Source of the DNA: Paraburkholderia sp. BL9I2N2
GTDB lineage: Bacteria; Pseudomonadota; Gammaproteobacteria; Burkholderiales; Burkholderiaceae
Assembly (NCBI RefSeq): GCF_004339745.1
Contig: NZ_SMGP01000003.1
Span: 186,001 to 250,000 of the forward strand
Direction of reading: 5' to 3'
Length of the DNA: 64,000 nucleotides
Numbering within the stretch: position 1 is the first letter of the stretch; each line of letters begins with the position of its first letter. The notes under the pieces were generated by a model, which saw only the letters and a list, made by a program, of their open reading frames with translations, had not been told where the DNA came from and did no database searches. Below are positions 16,651-25,267 of this stretch, piece by piece. A program made the translations under genes and the position numbers.

Positions 16651-19600
16651 TCAGGACGCTTCGCTAATCGAAGGCAGGCTGAACTGGAAATTGGCCCCGT
16701 GCCCGGCATTGTTGGACGCCCACACTTGTCCACCGTGGGCCTCGATGATCGAACGGCAGATCGACAACCCCATGCCCATTCCTTCGGCCTTCGTGGTGAA
16801 GAAAGCGTCGAACAGCTGGTTTGCGCTTTCCGGATCGATCCCCGGGCCAGAATCCTGTACGGCGACCACGACGTGGCCATCGCTATCCCGATGGGACTCG
16901 ACCCGTAGTTCACGTGAGTCGCCGCCGATGTCAGCCATCGCCTGGATACCGTTTATGACCAGATTGATGAGCACCTGCTGAAGCTGGACCCGATCGCCGA
17001 GCAACGCAGGCAGCCCGGAGTCAAGCTCGAGGCGCAACGAAACGCGATGATTCAGGACTTCGCGCTGAACCAGGGCTACGACATCATTGATCACATCGTT
17101 GAGTTGCAGCGGCGTCTTCCGCGGGGCAGCCTTCCTGGTGAGCGTGCGGATACGCCGGACAATTTCGCTCGCGCGCCTACCTTCGCCGATCATATGCTGC
17201 ACACAGGCCCGCACCTCTTCCGGCTGCGACTCCCCGCGGCCGAGCCATCGCAGACAGGCTTCGCCACTGGTCACGATCGCGCCTAGCGGCTGGCCGACTT
17301 CGTGTGCAATGGATGCACTCAGTTCCCCAAGCGTTGTTACGCGAGTTGCATGAGCCAGTTCCACCTGCAACGCTTGCAACTGCTCTTCTGCCTGTTTGGC
17401 CGCGGTCCGCCGCGCTGCGAGTTCCGCCTCAGCCTCCTTCTGTTCGGTCAGGTCGAGCACGAACGCCACGCCGTTTTCCTCCGAGCCCTCGATTAGCGCG
17501 CCGCCGACCAGAACCGGGATGCGACTGCCGTCCTTGCGGATATATTCCTTCTCATAGGGCGGGGAACTCCCGCGCTGCCGTAGGTCGTCAATCGCCCGCG
17601 CATCGGCGGCGCGATATTCCGGAGGTGTCATGGTGGCCCATTGGACATGGCCGGACAGCAGATCTTGTCGCGAATAACCTACGATCCGGAGAAACGCGTC
17701 GTTCGCGTCGGTTGCGATACCGGCCACGTTCCAGAAGAACACTCCGATGATGTTCGATTCGACCAGCCGCCGGATGCGTGCTTCGCGCAGGCGTAGCTCC
17801 TCCTCGGCCAGCTTGCGCTCGCTGTTCTCGCGTTGCAGGTCGGCGTAGAGCAGCGCGTTCTCCAGCGAGATCGCAGCCTGCGAGGCCAGCAGTTCCAGCA
17901 CGGTCACGCGTTCGGGAGGGAAAGCATGCGTGGCCAGGTTGTTCTCCAGATACAACAGGCCGATCAACGCAGAGCGCCGCATGATCGGCAGGCACAATAC
18001 CGACTTCGGTCGCCGGCGGGCAAAGTAGTCGTCTGCCGCAAAGGGATTCGATTGCATCGCATCCGTTAGCAATACCCGCTCCTGGCAGCGGCGCACGTAA
18101 TTGATGATGGACGCGGGCAGCACCGATTCGCGTGCGGACGATTCCGGCAACGCCTGTGCGGGCCGCGCCCGGCCCAGATGCCGCCGTACCTGGATCGTCT
18201 GCTGCTCGACGCTCGCTTCCGCCGCGAGGACCAGACTCTCGTTGCGTGCGAGCAGCAAATGGCAGGTCTGAGCCCCGGCATTTTCAAGCAGGATGTGCAT
18301 CAGCGTGTCGACGAGATCCTCGAGCACGATCTGGCCAGAGATGGCCTGGGAGGCCTTGGTGACCGATAGCAGATCCAGTTGCTCGACATTACCGAATGCA
18401 GTGACCGCCGATGAAGCCGGCTCTTCGCGCAGTTGCGGCGCGCGCGCGTCGATCTGTCTGACCTTACCGTCGGCGCCCCAGCGCGCAAAGCAGTCGCGCG
18501 CCTTTCGCATGTATGTGTCGGCAATTGTCTCGAATCCACGCGTCCGGTAGAACGCCGATGCGCGCTCATAAGCGATTGCCTCGTTATGGACGAAGTGGTG
18601 CTCGCGTGCCGAACGAATGGCCTGTTCGTAAAGCCGCATGGCGTCGGGGTCGTGCGTCTCGAGTCGAGCAATCTCCGCGGCTATCAGCGCGGCGCGGTTC
18701 GTGAAATTCTCGGGGCAATTGTTCGCCCACGTCTCGAGCTGCCTCTGGTGAGCGGACAGCGCCTCCAGATGCCTGGGTCGTTCGTCAGCCGATACCGAAT
18801 CGCAGTGTGCTGCGCGCGCCAGCGCGCCATAGAAATGATATTCCGCCACCTCGAAGCAGAATGGCGACGCCCACAGCAACGGCTCAGCATTCGATGCCGC
18901 CGCGATGGCGCAAGCGTAGTCAGCTGCATGGAAACGCGCTTGCAACTTGCGAATCCAATACCAGCAAGCGACAAGTGCCAGCCCTGGATCTGCGGCCAAA
19001 TGCTGCTCGAACCGGTCTTCGTCGAACGCGGCATCGTTGAAGGAGCCGAATTCGGGCGTCAGACCGCGGAGTCCATTGATCAGCCTGAGTTGCGCAGTCA
19101 TGACATCGGCGACGAATTCGAACCGCATTTTGCGTGCGAACTCGAGGCCACTTTCGGCTTCTCGCTGCACATCGCCGAGTGGGTCTCCAGCAGCCAGAAG
19201 ATTGGTGATCAGGTTGTTGCCGCAATAGCCTGAAAACGTAAGGTCGCCAGTTTGGTTGGCCGTGTCGAAGGCGAGTCGCAGAATGGCACGACCCGAACGT
19301 ATGTGCGCCGTCCAGGGCACGATGAAGGCGCCAAAGCCGGCGTAGACGCGAGCTTTGAAGCGATCCATCCTGTGCTTCTCGACGAGATCGACGCCGAGCT
19401 TGCCGAACCGGAATCCAGACTCGTAATCACCGAATTGCGGCCCGAGGGTCATGCCGAGCATGACGTAGGCGAATCCCGATCCATCGCTATTGCCATGCTC
19501 GAGGCTCAGATTCGCCATGCGACCGGCGACGAGGCAATACAGGTTCATGTCCGTGGCATGGGCGGGCGGCTGGACGGCTGTTAGTACGTCCAGGGTGGCA

Positions 19601-22245
19601 CGGCACACGGGATCGGTCATCAGAGGCAATTCGAGAAGCTGCTCGATCGAGCGGCTGCCCATCCGTTGCCACAGTTGTTTGTACTCCTGCTGCACCTCCT
19701 CCTTCCGCGGGTGCGCCGACCACGTAACGCCGACGGCACGGAGATATTCGAGGCTCACTTCAACGGCGCGGTCGGCTTGTCCCGCGTTCATATAAAGGGC
19801 CATGCGCAGGCACGCGACGGCGGCCTTATCGATAAGGTTTGCGGCGCGGTTTGAAAGCATCGACAGCCGTTGTTCCGCCGTCGTCAGGTAGCTGTTGAGG
19901 AATTCGCATTCGGCACGCTGAAAGCCGAGCGAGAACGTGAGCGCATCGTGCCGGTTCGTACCATCCTCTGTCACCAGTGCGTCTCCGGCTGTGAAATAGG
20001 CCAGTGCCGATGCGTAGGCCGTCGCTGCCTTGGCACGCGTGCCGGCGCTGAGATTGAGTTCAGCGACACGCTCGCGTTCTTCAGGCGCCTTGATCAGCGC
20101 GGCGCCCCGATTGAACTGGTTTGCCACATCGAACAGATGATCGGCGAGCTCGTCGGCCGTCATGTTCGAGAGGAGCACGCGACCAATGCGCAGGTGTACT
20201 TCACTGCGGCGCTCTTCGGGAACCAGTGAGTAAGCCGCTTGCTGGATCCGGTCGTGCAGGAACTTACCGCTGCCATGGGTGCGCAGAATCAAACTTTCGC
20301 GCACGGCAGGCGCAAGTTGCTGCTCGAGTTCGGCCTGGCCGCTGACCAGCGCGAGAATCCGCAGGTCGAACTTGTTGCCGAGGCAAGCGGCCAGCTGCAG
20401 CGCTTCCTGTGCCGGGATCGGCAGTTGCCGCAACTTGCGCAACATCAGATCGACGACGTTGTCGGCGAAGTCTTTCGCTTTGATCTGTTCCAGGTCCCAC
20501 TGCCATGCCTGAATCTGTGCATCGCGCCGCAGCAACCCCTCCTTGTGTAGCGCATCCAGGAACTGGATAAAGAAGAACGGGTTGCTCTCGGTGCGTTCGC
20601 AAATGAGCTGTGTGAGCGGCCCGCAGGACGCGTGTGGCGCATGCAGCGTATCGGCGACCAACTGATTCAGATGCGCGGCGGACAATGGCGCGAGCTGGAT
20701 GTCGATCACCGGCGTGCCGCTGTGATGGATCGCATCGAGGCTCTTCATAAGCGGATGCGCTCGGCTCACTTCGTTGTCGCGATACGCGCCGATTAGCATC
20801 AGATAACAGGTGTCTGGGTGAGTGAGCAGGTGTTCGACGAGCGCCAGGCTGGCGGCGTCGATCCACTGCAGATCGTCCAGAAAGAGGACTAGCGGATGTG
20901 CCTTGCTCGTGAACACGGTCACGAATTGCCGGAAGACCAGGCGGAACCGGGTTTGCGCCTCCGCCGGCGGCAGCGCCGGTACCGGAGCTTGGGTGCCGAT
21001 GATCAACTCGACTTTGGGCAGCACATCGAGAATAAGCTGGCCATTGACCCCGACCGCAGCCTGCAGTTGTTGTCGCCAGCCCGCGATGCGTGCTGCACTT
21101 TCGGCCAGCAGTTGCTGCACCAACTCGCCAAACGCTTGCGTAAGGGTGGCATACGGAATGTCTCGCTGGTACTGATCGAACTTGCCTGAAATGAAGTAGC
21201 CATGCTTCGTGACAATCGGCTTGCGCAAGCTGTCGACGAGCGACGACTTGCCGATGCCCGAGTACCCGGATACGGTGGCAAGCGCCGCCCGGCCGGTGGC
21301 CGCCATGAGTTCGAATACACCGAGGAGCGCATTCAATTCCTGATCGCGCCCGTACAGCCTGTGTGGAATCTGGAAGCGATCCGATAGATCGTCCGTGCCG
21401 AGCCGGAACGGCTCGATCCGGCCGGAGGCGCGCCATTGCGCCAGACAGCGGTCAAGATCGGCTTGCACGCCACGCATGCTTTGATAACGATCCTCCGGTA
21501 GTTTGGCCAACAGCTTCATCACGATGTCGGACACCGGTTGCGGCACCGCGGGCGCGATATCACACGGCGGCGGTGGCATACGGGCGATGTGGCAATGCGT
21601 CCATTCCAGCGGATCGCTCGCCTGGAACGGCAACTGACCGGTCAGCATGCGATAGAGCAACACGCCCATCGAATAGCAATCGGTCCGGTAATCAACTGGC
21701 CGATTCATGCGGCCGGTTTGTTCGGGGGACATATACGCCCACTCGCCCACGGATACGACAATGTCCTCTGGCGAGACGGTGTGTTCCTGGGTCGTCGCGA
21801 GGCTGAAATCCACCAGCAGAACATGGCCAGTGTCTGGCGCGACCAGAATATTGGCCGGCCGCAGATCTCGATGGATGACGTGGGCGGTATCGACGCCCGC
21901 CAATGCATCGGCCAGGTGACGGGCGATAGCGAGGCAGCGAGGCAGGTCCGGGCGCGGGCCGTGCCACAAAATAGTCTCGAGCGATTCGCCCGAGAAGTCT
22001 TCCATAACCGACACCAGGCGTCCGCGGTCATCGATCAGGGCAAGCGGTTTGGCAACGCCAGCGATGTTCAACCTTTGAAGGAGCAGATATTCGCGCTTGA
22101 AACGAGCGGACTGGACTGCGCCGGCATGTTCGGGAAGGAGTTTCAGGAGCACCGGCCGCCCATCTGTCAAGCGTCGGGCACGGTAGAGGTCCGAGCCCGC
22201 CGTCACGTAGACCCGATCAATGGTCTGACAATTCGCGACTATCAT
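16651..22245 (-). CDS. Giant hybrid Ser/Thr kinase, ATPase and sensor histidine kinase
   Basis: An 1864-residue multidomain sensor, started at the ATG at 22245 behind AAGGGGGG. Residues 1-270 are a eukaryotic-type protein kinase domain (K35 in VLLKLL, catalytic HRDLRPANIL at 125-134, DFS at 146-148 in place of DFG). From about 295 there is an AAA/MalT-like ATPase with Walker A GYSGIGKSS near 327 and a long helical repeat region. A GAF domain lies around 1290-1440, a PAS domain around 1480-1590, then HisKA with the phospho-acceptor His near 1648 (ASIAHEVGQPLG) and HATPase_c (N-box, DSGPGI, GMGMGLSI). No transmembrane helices, so it is probably cytoplasmic. Such trifunctional proteins are known in proteobacteria but their inputs are mostly unknown. 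The flanking receiver and FixJ-type regulator are the natural partners. Confidence 0.92.
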   Translation of the reverse strand: MIVANCQTIDRVYVTAGSDLYRARRLTDGRPVLLKLLPEHAGAVQSARFKREYLLLQRLNIAGVAKPLALIDDRGRLVSVMEDFSGESLETILWHGPRPDLPRCLAIARHLADALAGVDTAHVIHRDLRPANILVAPDTGHVLLVDFSLATTQEHTVSPEDIVVSVGEWAYMSPEQTGRMNRPVDYRTDCYSMGVLLYRMLTGQLPFQASDPLEWTHCHIARMPPPPCDIAPAVPQPVSDIVMKLLAKLPEDRYQSMRGVQADLDRCLAQWRASGRIEPFRLGTDDLSDRFQIPHRLYGRDQELNALLGVFELMAATGRAALATVSGYSGIGKSSLVDSLRKPIVTKHGYFISGKFDQYQRDIPYATLTQAFGELVQQLLAESAARIAGWRQQLQAAVGVNGQLILDVLPKVELIIGTQAPVPALPPAEAQTRFRLVFRQFVTVFTSKAHPLVLFLDDLQWIDAASLALVEHLLTHPDTCYLMLIGAYRDNEVSRAHPLMKSLDAIHHSGTPVIDIQLAPLSAAHLNQLVADTLHAPHASCGPLTQLICERTESNPFFFIQFLDALHKEGLLRRDAQIQAWQWDLEQIKAKDFADNVVDLMLRKLRQLPIPAQEALQLAACLGNKFDLRILALVSGQAELEQQLAPAVRESLILRTHGSGKFLHDRIQQAAYSLVPEERRSEVHLRIGRVLLSNMTADELADHLFDVANQFNRGAALIKAPEERERVAELNLSAGTRAKAATAYASALAYFTAGDALVTEDGTNRHDALTFSLGFQRAECEFLNSYLTTAEQRLSMLSNRAANLIDKAAVACLRMALYMNAGQADRAVEVSLEYLRAVGVTWSAHPRKEEVQQEYKQLWQRMGSRSIEQLLELPLMTDPVCRATLDVLTAVQPPAHATDMNLYCLVAGRMANLSLEHGNSDGSGFAYVMLGMTLGPQFGDYESGFRFGKLGVDLVEKHRMDRFKARVYAGFGAFIVPWTAHIRSGRAILRLAFDTANQTGDLTFSGYCGNNLITNLLAAGDPLGDVQREAESGLEFARKMRFEFVADVMTAQLRLINGLRGLTPEFGSFNDAAFDEDRFEQHLAADPGLALVACWYWIRKLQARFHAADYACAIAAASNAEPLLWASPFCFEVAEYHFYGALARAAHCDSVSADERPRHLEALSAHQRQLETWANNCPENFTNRAALIAAEIARLETHDPDAMRLYEQAIRSAREHHFVHNEAIAYERASAFYRTRGFETIADTYMRKARDCFARWGADGKVRQIDARAPQLREEPASSAVTAFGNVEQLDLLSVTKASQAISGQIVLEDLVDTLMHILLENAGAQTCHLLLARNESLVLAAEASVEQQTIQVRRHLGRARPAQALPESSARESVLPASIINYVRRCQERVLLTDAMQSNPFAADDYFARRRPKSVLCLPIMRRSALIGLLYLENNLATHAFPPERVTVLELLASQAAISLENALLYADLQRENSERKLAEEELRLREARIRRLVESNIIGVFFWNVAGIATDANDAFLRIVGYSRQDLLSGHVQWATMTPPEYRAADARAIDDLRQRGSSPPYEKEYIRKDGSRIPVLVGGALIEGSEENGVAFVLDLTEQKEAEAELAARRTAAKQAEEQLQALQVELAHATRVTTLGELSASIAHEVGQPLGAIVTSGEACLRWLGRGESQPEEVRACVQHMIGEGRRASEIVRRIRTLTRKAAPRKTPLQLNDVINDVVALVQREVLNHRVSLRLELDSGLPALLGDRVQLQQVLINLVINGIQAMADIGGDSRELRVESHRDSDGHVVVAVQDSGPGIDPESANQLFDAFFTTKAEGMGMGLSICRSIIEAHGGQVWASNNAGHGANFQFSLPSISEAS

Positions 22246-22476
22246 TGTCCCCCCTTGTCTGCCGCGACCCGGCCCGACACCTGCACGTTGCATTCCGCTG
22301 TTGAATGAGGGCCCAGCCTGCACGGACGTTGGCCCCATCCAAAATAATCACGTGACGACTGCAACGATTTACAATTAGTTTACTCGGTTGCCAATGAGAC
22401 GCAGAAGCATTGGCAAGTTGAAAATGGGTCCATGCCAGTGGGGTGCGACCGCATTCCGGCTTCCCAAGGTGTCAAG

Positions 22477-23157
22477 ATGACTACTAGACCGACCCGCCGA
22501 ACGACGGACAAATCCGAAACAACCGACGCGTCCGTCATCTACGTCGTCGATGACGACAAAGGAATCCGTCTGGCCCTTGACCTGCTTTTGCGCTCGGTAG
22601 GCTTGCGCGTCGAAACGTTCGAGTCGCCGGACGAGTTTCTCCAGTTTCCTCATTCCGCGGGACCGAGCTGCCTCATCCTCGACGTGCGACTACGCGGGAA
22701 AAGCGGCATGGCTTTTCACCAGGAAATCGTCAATAGCGGCATGCGTATTCCCGTCGTATTCATGACCGGTCATGGAGACATCGAGATGGGAGTGAAGGCA
22801 ATGAAGGCTGGCGCGCTTGATTTTTTTGCGAAGCCATTCAAAGACCAGGACATGCTCGACGCAGTTGCCCACGCCTTGGCGCGAGACAGCGAACGGCTCG
22901 CTGCGGAAGCCGCGTTAGCCGGTCTACGCGCTGCGTACCAGTCTCTTTCGCCGCGCGAGAAAGAGGTGATGGGCTTTGTCTTGTCCGGCCTGCTGAACAA
23001 GCAGATTGCCTCTGAGATGAACTTGAGCGAAATCACGGTCAAGGTGCACCGTGGACAGGTCATGCGAAAAATGAACGCGCGCTCTATGCCGGACCTCGTG
23101 CGCAAGGCCGAATCGCTTGGTATCAAGCCCTGTCTGCCCGACGGCCGTCAGTGCTGA
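22477..23157 (+). CDS. FixJ/NarL-type two-component response regulator
   Basis: A 226-residue regulator starting at the ATG at 22477 after AAGGTG. The receiver spans residues 18-135 (VVDDDKGI, phospho-acceptor D69 in LILDVRLRG, FMTGHGD, FFAKPF). The GerE-type helix-turn-helix follows at about 155-215 (LSPREKEVMGFVLSGLLNKQIASEM, then EITVKVHRGQVMRKM). It is divergent from the giant sensor kinase, separated by about 230 bp, which marks the pair as a cognate system. Its own stop codon is only 77 bp before the first promoter module, making it the prime candidate for the protein that binds the CYTATAC-N4-GTATARG boxes. In the related StyR/TodT group the targets are inverted repeats with a 4-bp spacer, as here. 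Confidence 0.92.
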   Translation: MTTRPTRRTTDKSETTDASVIYVVDDDKGIRLALDLLLRSVGLRVETFESPDEFLQFPHSAGPSCLILDVRLRGKSGMAFHQEIVNSGMRIPVVFMTGHGDIEMGVKAMKAGALDFFAKPFKDQDMLDAVAHALARDSERLAAEAALAGLRAAYQSLSPREKEVMGFVLSGLLNKQIASEMNLSEITVKVHRGQVMRKMNARSMPDLVRKAESLGIKPCLPDGRQC

Positions 23158-23234
23158 GCGCGGATCTGCCCGCGTTTGCCGCTCAACAGGAGATTCGCTT
23201 GACGCGGCAAGCTCGGTGAAATCTCCTTACCGCA

Positions 23235-23330
23235 CTTATACGTCCGTATAAGCCGGTTACGCTAATGCGGCATCGGTATATCCAACCGTAGAGTAGACTC
23301 GCCCTCCGGCTAAATCTACCCTTCTCTTAT
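23235..23330 (+). promoter_or_regulatory. Promoter module 1: CTTATAC-GTCC-GTATAAG plus conserved core
   Basis: The inverted repeat at 23235-23252 has 7-bp perfect arms. Exactly 35 nt later GTAGAGTAGACTCG begins (23288), including a TAGAGT -10-like hexamer at 23289-23294. The whole 96-bp block is about 81 percent identical by hand to the reverse complement of 61912-62007. Transcription would start near 23301 and run to the right. The stretch 23158-23445 holds no other feature; downstream come the 42-codon frame at 23446 and the DUF3331 gene. Confidence 0.65.
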
Positions 23331-23445
23331 CGCGGCACGCTTGCTCTCCTTGCAGCGCAAAGCTCGCAGTTCGGCCCGACGACCCCATGGCGCTTTCGGA
23401 TGGCCGCCCGACCGGTTCGCTTCTTAACGTCCCCAAGGAATCATC

Positions 23446-23574
23446 GTGTCATATGTTCTACGTAGCTGGATCCATATCGGGAGCAACTCCTACGGCGAGT
23501 ACACGTTCGTGCCGTGGCTAGGGAGGACCATATATCGCCGTACCGTCGACTTCTCCGCCATATGCATCCAGTAG
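23446..23574 (+). CDS. Possible 42-residue leader or small protein
   Basis: A GTG at 23446 preceded by AAGGAATCATC opens a 42-codon frame (VSYVLRSWIHIGSNSYGEY and onward) that ends with TAG at 23572. The content is rich in aromatic residues and has no recognised family. It is the first frame with a reasonable ribosome-binding site after promoter module 1. It could be a small protein, a leader peptide for the DUF3331 gene, or chance. Confidence 0.3.
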   Translation: MSYVLRSWIHIGSNSYGEYTFVPWLGRTIYRRTVDFSAICIQ

Positions 23575-23695
23575 CCGCAAAGTCGGGAGTTGCTCGGCCG
23601 CTGCCTCACTCTTTGCTAAGGAGCGCAAACGATCGTGAACATCCCTCATCGCCTCGGCCGGACCGGGTTACTTCAGCGCCCGAGGTTCGGAACCC

Positions 23696-24094
23696 GTGGA
23701 CGACGACGCTCGCAGCCATCGGCCAATCTTTTTCTCCGCCAGACCCGATGCGGAGTCCTCGGACCTGTGCGGTCGCTCCCGCTTGGGGGGTGAGCCGCTC
23801 AATTCGCGTAAATCGGAGGGCGGCGACGTGCGTACCTATACTGTGACGATCGTGGAGGAACTGTCCAATTCGCTCTTCGCATTGCGCTGGCACGACCCGA
23901 CGCGTTGCAACTACGAGGAGCAAATCTGGGCACTATGCTTCGCTCCCGCGGCGGCGCGTTGCGCCCTGTCTGGCGAGCGCATCCGCAAGGGCGACCCGGT
24001 CTACCGTCCCCGAATCCGCGGATCGTTCAAACCACTCAACAGCGAAGCAGTGATTCTGGCCAGCGAGCTGCGCAAGGCCAGCACACGTGGCTGA
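23696..24094 (+). CDS. DUF3331 domain protein, N-terminus probably frameshifted
   Basis: The C-terminal 88 residues match DUF3331, a family found mostly in Burkholderiales: VTIVEELSNSLFALRWHDP, CNYEEQIW, RCALSGERIRKGDPVYRPR and AVILASELRKA. The typical N-terminal motif of the family (here NPWTTTLAAIGQ) is present but in another frame, beginning at 23691. A G6 run at 23785-23790 lies between the two parts and is the likely slip point. If the frame break is real, translation may restart at the GTG at 23828, which follows GGAGGG by 7 nt and would give 88 residues. Function of DUF3331 is unknown. The gene is the first sizeable one after promoter module 1. Confidence 0.6.
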   Translation: MDDDARSHRPIFFSARPDAESSDLCGRSRLGGEPLNSRKSEGGDVRTYTVTIVEELSNSLFALRWHDPTRCNYEEQIWALCFAPAAARCALSGERIRKGDPVYRPRIRGSFKPLNSEAVILASELRKASTRG

Positions 24095-24207
24095 GACGCG
24101 CTGGCCATCGCAGAGTGCGCGCCAGGGTTTGGCGACAAACAGTTCAACTAGAAACCGGACGCGTCTCGACGATCACGCGCAATTCGCACGGTTAGCTATC
24201 GCTTTCG

Positions 24208-25212
24208 TCATCGGTGACGCAGAGCAGCGGCCCCGTCGTTCACCGGATCGCCGGAGCGAAAGCGTTGCCGATATTCGGCGGGACTAATCTGAAGCCGGCG
24301 GCTAAACGTACGCCGAAGCGTATCCGCGCTCTCAAAGCCGCAACGCTTCGCGATTTCGCCGATCGGGTGGCGAGTGCTTTCGAGGTAGCGGCGCGCGGCA
24401 TCGATGCGCGCGTCGTTCAGGAATGCAATGAGACTGACGCCGCATTCCTTGGTGAAGATGCGGGACAGGTTGCGCGGACTCATTTTGAGCCGGCGCGCAA
24501 GCGACGTGGTCGTGTGATTCAGATGAAGGTTGTCGAGCAGGTACTGCTGAATTGACTGGATCTGGGAATCGCTGCCGGCCTGGGTTTCCAACAGGGGGCT
24601 GAATTGCGATTGGCCGCCCGCGCGGCGCACATATACGATCAGATACTTTGCGACGTCGAGCGCCATTTGCTTGCCGAAGTCTTCTTCGATCATGACCAGC
24701 GCGAGATCGATGCCGGCGGTCACGCCTGCGGTCGTGTAGAGGCCGCTGTCTTTTACGTAGATCTGGTCGGGTTCGACCTTCGCCTTCGGAAACATTGACG
24801 AAAGACGCGTGGCGTCCATCCAGTGGGTCGTGACCGTACGGTTGTCGATCATGCCGGCGGCGCCGAAAGCAAAAACGCCGTTGCAGATGGCGGCGATCCG
24901 CCTCGTGCTCTTGTGCTGCTTCGCGAGCCATTCGCTGAGCGTCGAGTCTTCGAGTACTTCGAATACGCCGAGGCCGCCGGGCACGATCACCGTGTCGAAA
25001 TGCGGACACGGATCGAAGATGGTCCGGTCCGGCATTACCGTGAGCCCGCTGGAAGACAGCACGCTACCGCGCGTCGTGCCGATCGTCAGCATTTCGTATT
25101 CGCAGGCTCCCTGACTGAGGATGCGGACCTCCGCAAAGGCGTCCTTGGGGCCCGCGATATCGAGCAGTTGGAATCCGGGGAAAAGCACCATTCCGACGGT
25201 GATCTTGCGCAT
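24208..25212 (-). CDS. GlxA family AraC-type regulator (DJ-1/PfpI domain plus AraC HTH)
   Basis: A 334-residue regulator. Residues 1-185 are a class I glutamine-amidotransferase-like (DJ-1/PfpI) domain with the nucleophile-elbow cysteine in AAICNGVFAFGAAG. Residues 215-320 are an AraC DNA-binding domain (TTSLARRLKMSPRNLSRIF, IGEIAKRCGFESADTLRRTF, ISPAEYRQRF). It sits 55 bp beyond the Ni/Co permease gene, co-directional with the nitrile hydratase operon. Regulators of this type often control nitrile or aldoxime genes, so it is a reasonable candidate regulator of the cluster. Confidence 0.88.
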   Translation of the reverse strand: MRKITVGMVLFPGFQLLDIAGPKDAFAEVRILSQGACEYEMLTIGTTRGSVLSSSGLTVMPDRTIFDPCPHFDTVIVPGGLGVFEVLEDSTLSEWLAKQHKSTRRIAAICNGVFAFGAAGMIDNRTVTTHWMDATRLSSMFPKAKVEPDQIYVKDSGLYTTAGVTAGIDLALVMIEEDFGKQMALDVAKYLIVYVRRAGGQSQFSPLLETQAGSDSQIQSIQQYLLDNLHLNHTTTSLARRLKMSPRNLSRIFTKECGVSLIAFLNDARIDAARRYLESTRHPIGEIAKRCGFESADTLRRTFSRRLQISPAEYRQRFRSGDPVNDGAAALRHR

Positions 25213-25267
25213 AGGGGTCAGTCAAAATGGAGCCGAGGCTGGCGCGACGCATGCCGCATGCGCTCGC

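Noticed and set aside
23889..23912. TGGCAC followed by TTGCA, resembling a sigma-54 promoter
   Set aside because: The spacing is too long for a -24/-12 pair and it lies inside the DUF3331 coding sequence.
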